In this document: one piece after another, positions 55,882-64,000 of the stretch
Position numbering within the stretch: position 1 is the first letter of the stretch
Layout: each line of letters starts with the position of its first letter
Assembly: GCA_019400425.1 (NCBI GenBank)
Contig: JAFREE010000081.1
Span: forward strand, 49,566-113,565
DNA: 64,000 nucleotides
From: Hymenochaete sp. R1
Taxonomy: Eukaryota > Basidiomycota > Agaricomycetes > Hymenochaetales > Hymenochaetaceae
Direction: 5' to 3'
The notes under the pieces: generated by a model
The model's input: the letters and a program-made list of their open reading frames with translations, nothing else
The model's database searches: none
Told to the model about the DNA's origin: nothing
Program-made: the position numbers and the translations under genes

Positions 55882-57935
55882 ATGGCGCTCTCAAAGGTCA
55901 CGAATGCGCTGAGCATGCTTGCTGTGGATGCCGAAACAGGGCTGTCTAATGCGCAGCTCATGCTTGTCAATAATGACCTGAAACCTGTTGAACCACAACG
56001 TCGCCAGTGGAGGTCCTGGAACTTTGTCGGATTTTGGATTGCGGACTCCTTCAATATAGTGCGCACGAGACCAATCCTTTTTATCATAAGTTTTTTCATG
56101 ATTTGAACATGAATAGAACACATGGACTATCGCATCCACCATGATTGTCGGAGGTTTATCGTGGTGGCAAGCTTGGATCTGGTTGGTACCGCTGTTCCTT
56201 GCACGGTTAATTTCACTCTAAATCGTGTCTCCTAGTGTGTGGCTTGGTTATTTCATCGCCGGCTGCTTTATTTGTTCCACCGGTCGTATAGGTGCTACGT
56301 ATCACGTCGGCTTCCCAGTCATTTGCCGCTCTTCGTTCGGTATCTGGGGATCACTGTGGCCAGTATTTAACCGTGCTGCTATGGCATGCATTTGGTATGG
56401 CGTACAATCCTGGTACGGCGGTATGTATTTTTGACAATGAACGAAACAAACTCAACGCTCAACGACCGATAGGCCAATGCGTGTATCTCATGTTGCGCGC
56501 AATTTGGCCGAGCTTCCAGAATCTACACAATGGACTGCCGTCGTCGTCGGGGACCAATACTCGAGACTTCTTGAGTTTCTTTCTTTTCTGGCTTTTTAGC
56601 TTGCCAGCGATATGGGTATGTCCTATCGAACTAGTGCACGTTATATGTATTTAACGCTCTTCTAGTTTCCTGTACATAAAATCAGACACCTTTTCACTGT
56701 TAAAGCTTACATCGTCCCAGCTGCGGGCATTGCGTATTTCGTGAGTTCGTATCTGATTTACTCGATGATTATATCGATTGAGTATATTTGCATTTTAAAG
56801 ATTTGGACAATTGTAAAAGCCCACGGCATCGGCCCCATTGTCCATCGCCCTAACACCATCCACGGAAGCCAACTTGGATGGGCCATGGTTTCCGGAATCA
56901 TGTCATCCATAGCAAATTTCGCGACTCTCATTGTGTAAGTCATTTCAACCATGAAATAAGTGTTGACGACTTACAGCAGATTTAACTCTAGCAACGATCC
57001 GGACTTTTCTCGCTTTGCCCGGACTCCGAAAGACGCATTCTGGTCCCAACTCATCACTATCCCTTTTGGATTTGGCATCACATCTTTCATCGGGCTCATC
57101 GTATCGTCATCCTCCACAGTGCTCTACGGCGAGACCATTTGGTCCCCACTGGATTTACTCGGAAAGTTCCTTGATGACGGCGATAGCGGCGCCCGCGCAG
57201 GTGTATTTTTCATCGCGTTCGCATTCGCACTCGCCCAGCTCGGGACGAACATCGCCGCCAACTCGGTTTCAGCAGGCTCGGACATGACCGCCCTCCTTCC
57301 GCGGTACATCAACATCAGGAGAGGAGGATACGTCTGCGCTGCTGTCGGGCTGGCGATGTGTCCTTGGAATCTGTTGTCCACTTCGAATCAGTTCACGACG
57401 TATTTGAGCAGCTACTCCGTCTTCCTTTCGTCGATCGCCGGTGTTTTGATTTGCGATTATTACGTTGTACGGAAAGGGTATCTGCAGGTGAAAGACCTGT
57501 ATAACGCTCGGCGGTCGGGCCCGTATCACTTCCTAGTCGGTATCAACTTGAGGGCGTACGGGGCGTACATCGCGGGAATATTGATCAATGTCGTTGGTTT
57601 TGCGGGCGCAGTAGGTCGCACCGTACCGATAGGTGCTCAATACATCTACAAGTGAGTGGTGATTTCATGTCTTTCTCGATGCCATCGCTCAGGTATACTT
57701 CAGCGTGAACTTCTTCGCGGGGTTCATCGTCTCTTTCTTGGTGTATTGGATTCTTAATAAGGTATTCCCTGTCCCTGCTACAAGCGATCACTGGAACGAA
57801 ATCGGGTACGAAGAAGGCGATGTTCCTCTGGCTTACGAATCGAAGGACCCGTACACGGTGGATGAGGAGGATGGTTCCATGAAAAGTATGGGGAAAGCAC
57901 AAAGAACAAGCGTCAACTTTGCAGATGTGCATTGA
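55882..57935 (+). CDS. NCS1-family permease (uracil/uridine/allantoin type)
   Basis: The product is a 12-helix proton symporter of the NCS1 family, similar to fungal Fur4/Dal4-type carriers for uracil, uridine or allantoin at the plasma membrane. The N-terminus carries the family sequence [20 protein letters not shown], then [22 protein letters not shown] and [20 protein letters not shown]. Next is [18 protein letters not shown], which holds the family's conserved Trp-Tyr-Gly-x-Gln. Later exons give [20 protein letters not shown], a hallmark NxDFxRFA block, and [20 protein letters not shown]. The remaining helices follow ([38 protein letters not shown]). The cytosolic tail is acidic with one or two Lys. 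About eight exons. Substrate cannot be assigned by eye. Confidence 0.93.
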
Positions 57936-58192
57936 ATAATTTGCGATTTAAAAAAGCTTTGATTAATGTGTGTACGGGGCTTACATAGCTTACTTTCTTG
58001 TATGTGTGCGTCTATATGATCCACTGCTCGCGATAGAATCTTTGACGATAATTGCTGTGTTCCGGCTTCAGATGGTTGGTTGAACTACATGTATTTAAGA
58101 GATTTCGGATGGGGATCGACACTCAGATTAGATCAAGATTCACTTAAGCTTGAATTTGACCCCTCTTTCACGCTTACTATGATGTCAACTTC

Positions 58193-59643
58193 ATGATGGA
58201 AATCGTCTCGAAACTAGCCAATCTACTGCATAGTCGCCCGTAAGCTGATTGCGATCGATCTCAATCAAATACAATTGATAGAACGAAAATAAATAAACAG
58301 ACGTTCAATCGAGCTCTTACCGGGAGACGGGAAGGAATGGCTGGATGCAATACAGAATAATCCGCATGCCCCTTTCCTCTTCGTCGATGGCGAACTCGGG
58401 ATTCCGGAAAAGTACCTGTACCGATCGTGTCTGGCCGCTTTGCGAGCCCTGAAGGATGTTGACACTGATGTCTCCTCAAATGCGTCTACTGGCGAGGCAG
58501 AACGGAGAGCAAGGAGGCAGATCATCAATGCAGCTACTAGCGTCATCCTCCTGGCAATCCCAGCACACCAGACCGCTCTCAATATAAGACGAAAACTGGT
58601 TCAAGTTCTTGATCAGGATGAAGATTTCACGGGAAGTGCGTACGCCGAAGAGCTTGCTTTCTTAACGGCCCTATTCACCGTCAAACACTGTATCAAAACC
58701 TCTTGCCTCTGGCACCAGCGTCGATTTCTCCTCTCCAAGGCCTCCATTCCAACCGATCCCAAACGTCGAGTCGGAGTAACGGATAATTGTAGCATCGAAG
58801 AAACTCAAGAACATCCAAAAAGCTTCACGGACGACACGTTTGTGTCTACGACCTTTCCGATCATGATGCTCAAGCAAGAGATGGACTGTACCACGCGAGC
58901 TTGCGAGATCTATCCTCGCAACTATTATGCGTGGTATCACCGTTCGCTTTGTCTTCGGTCGTGCGTCAACACCATAAAGGCATACCAGAGCCCAGAATCA
59001 TTCAATGAAGGCGCATATACCCACGTTGATCCTTCACCGACCTATGAAGAACCCGAACATGCGAAGTATCTGTCTTTCCTCGTTTCCGAAATGGATTGGT
59101 CAAGATCTTTCATCCAGAGGAACGTCTCTGACCACTCGGCAGTGGATTATTCTTGCCGAATCACTGAAGCAATCATAGAGATACAAAAGGGTCGACAGCA
59201 TGATGGCTCGCTTCAAGTCCTCAACGAGACCGTCGAACACGCGTGTGATCTCATCCGTCGGTACCCTTCGCACGAAACTTTATGGCTATACCTGCGTCGA
59301 GCGCTGACGCTTATACCGAGGGAAGGTAGGGATGTATGGGATGATGCTGGTAGCTTCGTACGGGATATTTTGCTCAGCGCCAAAGATAAATGCAGGCTGG
59401 GTGAGGATGTGAAAGGAGAGGCGCATGCGGTGATGAAGCATGGCGTGCGCTTTGCGCTTTGGTCTCAAGTAAAGGTAAATGTTTATTTCCCCGATGATGA
59501 TGCGTTGCTGACACCTCTCATAGTTGAAGGAAAGGCGTAATTTAGCAGATATGATAGAAGACTGCTTATGCGGCCATTTCCAAAGGCAATTGACGTTAAA
59601 CGGGCCGATAGAAGACGTTCTTAGACAGTCATCGAATATCTAA
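58193..59643 (+). CDS. protein prenyltransferase alpha-subunit repeat protein (PTAR1-like)
   Basis: The protein has PPTA-type repeats and best matches PTAR1, the alpha subunit that pairs with the Rab GGTase beta subunit to form GGTase-III in animals. Three exons (58193-58239, 58301-59474, 59524-59643) give about 446 residues. Exon 1 (MMEIVSKLANLLHSRP) joins over a 61-base intron to RSIELLPGDGKEWLDAIQNN. Repeat motifs are visible as CLWHQRRFLLS, IYPRNYYAWYHRSLCL and YPSHETLWLYLRRALTLIP. The last exon reads LKERRNLADMIEDCLCGHFQ and ends in TAA at 59641-59643. The insertion between repeats is longer than in classical farnesyltransferase alpha subunits, as in PTAR1. Enzyme activity in fungi is inferred only. 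Confidence 0.82.
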
Positions 59644-59753
59644 TAACTTGCGGAAGCGACTCATACTCGGGCGCGAAATGGGGAGTTGACGCACCCCGGA
59701 TTGACGAAATTAGCCGTTGATGTGTTTCATATCGTCAAAGGTGTCTAAAGGCT

Positions 59754-62700
59754 TCACCGTAGGACAGCCCATTCATCCCTTGCTGGATCGCCAGGAGCTG
59801 GGAACACCCCCAATCCACCCTGGTTCTCACCCGCTTGTTGCCCTTGTCCGCCACCATTGACACCTGCCCTCTCTTCCTCTTCCCTTCTTCTCCTTTCAAA
59901 CCACCTCGCCCGTACCCACATGAGTGCCGAGACTAAAACACACAACACAACTAAGAGCATCGTCTCGGCAAAATCGTCCGCATCTTCATCTTCTCGGCGT
60001 CCAGGTCCACGTATGCCACTGTCGAAATAGTCTTCTGGACCGAAGTCGCCGTCACGGTCGGACTCGGCTTGGCGTCGGTCGCGGGCCCACTAATTCGGGG
60101 CGTCAGGAAAAATTGTCGTCGAGAGTATTCAATGGTGAACTCACTTGGATGGGGTCATCTTCGTGCTGTTGCTGGTTTTCAGCCGCACGTAGACGACGTC
60201 GTTGGTCGTCCCGCGCTTTACCTTTATACCATGCAGAATCATCCGATGCGTCCACATACTCCTCATCCTGGCGCTGCGGGATCACATCTCCTGCTTCGTT
60301 CTGGGTACCATCAATGGTTGGTGCATCGTCGTACGCGTATTCCGCTAAGTTCGTGTACGCCCGATAGGTCAGCTGTGAACGGCAATTATACAAATCAAAG
60401 TACTCACCCGGAGCTGGCCATAACGCAAGCCCCTTCTGCCCGCCACATATCGTGTGCCAAATACTCCTCACATACAACTTCACAAGCGACAGCGCTACAG
60501 GCAAATAAGCCTCGCTATTCGTCTCCAGAGCTAGATCATAGTTCCGTTTTGCGAGGTGGAAGTCCTGCGGGACGCCGATCCCATTCTCGTACATCCATCC
60601 CAGGTTCCACATCGCCAGTGCAGAGACTTGGGTGTCGACTGCGGATTGGTAGAAGGCAGCTGCGCGCTCCCAGCGGAGTTCTTGGGGTTCATCAGAGACA
60701 CCGAGACCGTGGTAGTAGTAATCGCCAACCTTGACGAGGGCATCTACGTTGCGTTGGAAGGCGGAGCGCGTCCACTGGGTGAGAGCTAATCGGGCAGTGT
60801 CGTTGGAGATTTCATGGGGAGCAAAGCGGGTTGAGCGTAGGACACTTTTATCTGGTGTAAATAAATACAAATTTTGTTCAGTTAGCAATGGTAAAGGCAT
60901 CGATATAAACCAAACCCACCTTGATCGAAGATGTACGCGAGATTATTCTGGGCCGTCTCAATGCCCCTCTCAGAAGCGATCCACCACCTCAACATTGCGT
61001 CTTCCTTAGCCCTTTCCGTTCCCAGCTTCCATCTCGCCTCTCCATCTCGTATAGGATCGTCCGACCAAGCTCCCCTCTCGGCTACAAGCTTATAGAATGA
61101 TACAGCCATAGCACATGACCCTTGGACGTGGTGCTTGGGCGTAGCAGGATTTTGGGCTGCGGAGGCGTGGATTTCTGCGAGGTAGAAGTATGGCTCGAAA
61201 GGTGACCCGTGACGGATAGCGCTCTCGAAGTATGTAGTTGCCATCCGGGTGTCTCCCTTGTCTGAGAAAGGTAGTTAAGAGAAAGCTGCCAGCAAGAAAT
61301 AGTTGATAAAATACTTACGAGCGTAATAATACTTGCCCAAATTTACCTGAGCCTCCGGAAGATCCTGGGTTGCTGCTGCCATGAAGAAGTTGTAAGCCTT
61401 CTTCATATCCTTTTTGCCATCAAACAGCCCATCCCGGAGCATAATTCCAAGCCCGTTATAGCTCTCCTTCTCCTTGTGCTCAGCCCCACGTTCAAACCAT
61501 AGCCGCGCCATCCTAAAATCTTGCTTCACGCCTTCGCCCCGAAGGTACATTCTCCCAAGGTACCCAGCAGACGCAGCCGCGAAGCTTACTGTCCCGTCTT
61601 CGCGCTGTTCTTGTTTCGGTGGAGGGTTCTGGGCGCCAGGAGCGTCGCTCTGCCAGATTTGACGGGCAATACGAAGGAAGTAGCTTCGAGCGCGAGCGAA
61701 ATCGCGGGGGACGGCTCCGACGCCTTCGGCACCGGAAGCGGCGCCGCCAGGGAGAGGATATATAGAGCCTTGATAGAATATCTTGCCCAGCCGAAAAGCG
61801 AAATCGATCTCTCCGCGGTCTGCATTGAACTGGATTGTCTATAAGACAAGATCCCAATTTGTGCTCATCTGGATGCTCGGACGCACCATATAGTACTCGA
61901 GGACATCTTCCCAAGTCTCACCTGCTTGTCGAGCTGAAGCTGCCCGCATCACAGCTCGGTGGGCATTGTGTCCGGTAGAGGAGACGCTTGCACCTGGACC
62001 ATACGCCCCACCGTCAAGATCCGACAGCTTCGTTGCAGTATGTAACAAAGTACGGCCCCCAGGTGGACCCGACAAAAAGTTGTCCATAGCTATAAAGAAA
62101 TTAACATCCAGACTACTCGCTAAGAAAACGTGTGAAAATCTCACACTGCTCAGCAGCTACCTGGTACCAATCCAGCGACTTCGAGCAATCGTCATTGACA
62201 CCGATCCCTGCCCAATTCCGGTACCCGAGCGTCATTTGAGCACCTTGATCGCCACCATGTGCAGCAAAGGTATAGTAGAGGAGCGACCTGGCCTGATCTA
62301 TGTCGACAGCATTACCATATCCCGTAGCATAGAAGAAGCCGAGTATAGCTTGTGAAAGCGCGTTGCCAGTGGCAGTTGCGTGCTTGGAGTAAGCTTCGAA
62401 GGCTCGAGTCGTGTTGTGTAAGAGAGGCGAAAGATGAAACTGAAAGATAGTTAAGAAAAACTGCAAAATTCATGTTCGACTAGTTCGCACCAGTGAGATA
62501 TGTCCAAGTTTGTATAGTGCATCCATATGACCGAGGTCAATTGCATACTCCAAAAGGTCCACGACCTTTACGGCCTTTCCCTCAATTTCCTCTCTTCGCT
62601 TTTCCGAGTTCCAACGGTCTTTGCTGAGAATAGATTTAAAATATTTGGGTATCCATGACTGATGACGAAGCTTGAGTATTATTCGGATTATACTGGCTAT

Positions 62701-63159
62701 GGGACCCTGTTGGTTCGGGAAGAGGCTGCTTAGTAGAGGGTGTGTTTGAGGATCGAAGAAGTCAGGAGTCTGCAGAGGTGGGTGAGCTGACACGCCCGTC
62801 AGAGCATGCAGAGCCTGTCTATATGCCTTTTCCGCTGGATGAAGGAAGTCAACTAAACATCGCATACAAATTTACAAGAGGTATGCACCTTCCTCTGCCT
62901 GTTTACTCGAAGAAGAGTCCGGTGCTTCTAATTGGACCTGCTCAACAGGCAGAGGTACTGACGCATCCGCCTGACATAGGTTAACCAACCCTTTGAACCA
63001 TACGCACGTATCTCAACTCACTGGCTGCGGTTGCTGAACACCTAAGGATTGAGTAGTACCGCCTTGTTGTTCGCTAACAGCCAAACTTGCGAGGCAAGCT
63101 ACACAGAAGCCGATCCAAGCAGCTTTCTTTTTTAAAGAGAAGTGTCGTGTTTTAAGCAT
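59754..63159 (-). CDS. HRD3: Hrd3/SEL1L-like ERAD adaptor with Sel1 repeats
   Basis: Hrd3 is the ER-lumenal scaffold of the Hrd1 ubiquitin ligase complex, handing misfolded glycoproteins to the retrotranslocation channel. The start at 63159 gives a signal peptide (KKAAWIGFCVACLASLAVSE). Many Sel1-like repeats follow over about twelve exons: AVKVVDLLEYAIDLGHMDAL, FYATGYGNAVDIDQARSLLY, HGGDQGAQMTLGYRNWAGIG, FAASARQAGETWEDVLEYY, YYKLVAERGAWS-like SFYKLVAERGAWSD, EMRWER-like LGTERAKEDAMLRWWIASER, and NLGWMYENGIGVPQDFHLAK. Near the C-terminus an acidic segment leads into one membrane helix (MLLVVLCVLVSALMWVRARW) and a short basic cytosolic tail, the topology of Hrd3. The stop is at 59754. The call is secure; exact exon borders were only partly checked. 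Confidence 0.92.
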
Positions 63160-63230
63160 GGCACATACCCCGGCCACCTCTTGAAGAAACGAAAGAGTAG
63201 AGAAGGAAGCTGAGGTACAAAGAGAGTACT

Positions 63231-63250
63231 ACACACCACACACCACACCA
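63231..63250. repeat. CACAC-type microsatellite
   Basis: An ACACACC unit is repeated about three times upstream of the Hrd3 start. It is a simple repeat in a promoter region, with no known role. Confidence 0.7.
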
Positions 63251-63705
63251 ATGATGACACGTCGACCAAACTTGCATTTGGCCAACGCGCGTGTTGACCG
63301 TCGATCGGTATGATCTCACGCCTCGAGCTCCGTCTTTTTCGGATTGTATTCCGTACTTGAGATCCTTCAGAGTCAGAGTCAACGAACGTGATCCGCAGAG
63401 CGGCGCAAGAACTTTAGAAATCAACTAGACTCCTTTTTTCGTTGAACTTGGAGATTGAAAAGGAAGTAATCGGAACATACCGGCAGATGGAGATGCATAT
63501 AGGGACCCAATGGACTTTAATTTCGTCATTTCTCAAACTCCAATGCATTTTAACATCTCCATCATTACAGCTGTTTGCGAAATTCATGACTTTTCACGCG
63601 TGTCAGACAATTATAAAATCTGTGGGACTTAGCGAAATTTCATGTGACGACGCGCATCATCTCTTTAGTACCTACCACTACCTCTATCATTATTACGCTC
63701 ATACC

Positions 63706-64000
63706 ATGCCTGCTCGAACTGCAATTAGCAATGACCTCAAACTTGCTGCAGTCAATATCTATGAACAGGGCTATCTTCGGCTTGAAACTATCCTTGATGT
63801 ATGTGGCTTTTCAGAGTCGACTTTCAATAGAGCTCTTTGGCGCTACAGAAGGACTGGACAAGTGTCTGCACCTCCCTCTCTTCTTCGAGGCCGACCACGT
63901 AAAATGCACGAAGATGATGTTGAGTGTTATGGAACTTCGGTGCAAGGCTTATCTAAGGCTTGCTGACTAAGCCTAGTCGACACCTTTTATAGTTAAAGGT
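63706..64000 (+). pseudogene. decayed Tc1/mariner-type transposase N-terminal part
   Basis: From ATG 63706 a helix-turn-helix of the type found in Agaricomycete Tc1/mariner-like (DDE_3) transposases is read: DLKLAAVNIYEQGYLRLETI, CGFSESTFNRALWRYRRTGQ and the basic linker RGRPRKMHEDDV. After that the frame degenerates and stops at 63966, where intact relatives would continue into the DDE catalytic domain, so the copy looks broken by a frameshift or is a truncated fragment. The window ends 34 bases later, so the rest could not be examined. No terminal inverted repeat was identified. Confidence 0.55.

Noticed and set aside
62092..62355. Plus-strand frames across the Hrd3 gene
   Set aside because: They are shadows of the Sel1-repeat exons on the other strand.
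1..64000. tRNA, rRNA or CRISPR-like arrays
   Set aside because: No cloverleaf-type sequence with a clear T-loop GGTTCGA context, no rRNA sequence and no regularly spaced direct repeats were seen by eye; a covariance-model scan (tRNAscan-SE) would settle the tRNA question.

Overview
This window looks like nuclear DNA of a filamentous basidiomycete, most likely an Agaricomycete (mushroom or wood/litter decomposer group). The reasons are: genes on both strands cut by many very short GT-AG introns (mostly 44-75 bases), short intergenic spaces, eukaryotic housekeeping proteins (cytosolic AsnRS, LSm4, Hsp10, Dph5, Hrd3, Erv2-type oxidase), and families that are typical of Agaricomycetes (BTB/POZ proteins ending in the WVFYNP motif, TmpA-like membrane oxidoreductases, fungal GH71, SAP/F-box/ankyrin-like proteins). 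All gene models were spliced by eye from reading frames and splice signals.

Layout. 0.7-3.7 kb: two tandem BTB/POZ genes. 4.1-5.3 kb: a predicted mitochondrial membrane hairpin protein. 6.1-7.2 kb: a microbial-type PARG. 7.8-9.7 kb: a secreted GH28 pectinase. 10.2-10.8 kb: LSm4. 11.1-13.0 kb: a GH71 alpha-1,3-glucanase. 13.3-14.3 kb: ketopantoate hydroxymethyltransferase. 15.2-17.3 kb: AsnRS. 17.6-18.6 kb: an Erv2-like sulfhydryl oxidase. 18.9-20.6 kb: a divergent DPH5/HSP10 pair. 21.6-22.8 kb: an unrecognised protein. 23.2-28.6 kb: three related single-pass membrane proteins with Asn-Ala repeat ectodomains. 29.2-32.0 kb: an S10 carboxypeptidase. 33.1-34.4 kb: oligoribonuclease with microexons. 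35.1-37.4 kb: TmpA-like protein. 37.7-40.7 kb: a sparse stretch holding a small TUDOR-like protein made of tiny exons plus weak candidates. 41.3-43.5 kb: GH43. 43.8-45.1 kb: SAP/F-box/ankyrin-like protein. 45.9-47.1 kb: a second PARG-like gene. 47.6-50.4 kb: divergent DEK-C/SWIB protein and 2-hydroxyacid dehydrogenase. 50.6-52.1 kb: GH5 mannanase. 52.9-54.5 kb: indoleamine 2,3-dioxygenase. 55.9-57.9 kb: NCS1 permease. 58.2-59.6 kb: PTAR1-like protein. 59.8-63.2 kb: Hrd3/SEL1L. 63.7 kb to the end: a decayed transposase.

How the genes relate. Four glycoside hydrolases (pectin, alpha-glucan, xylan/arabinan, mannan) are scattered among housekeeping genes and do not form one cluster; they fit a saprotrophic or plant-associated life. 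Protein folding and quality control is represented by Erv2-like, Hsp10 and Hrd3. No biosynthetic gene cluster, CRISPR array, rRNA or tRNA gene was seen. The least ordinary parts are the three-gene Asn-Ala repeat membrane protein array, the pair of PARG-like genes of which one has an altered signature, and genes built from very small exons (oligoribonuclease, LSm4, TUDOR-like protein).
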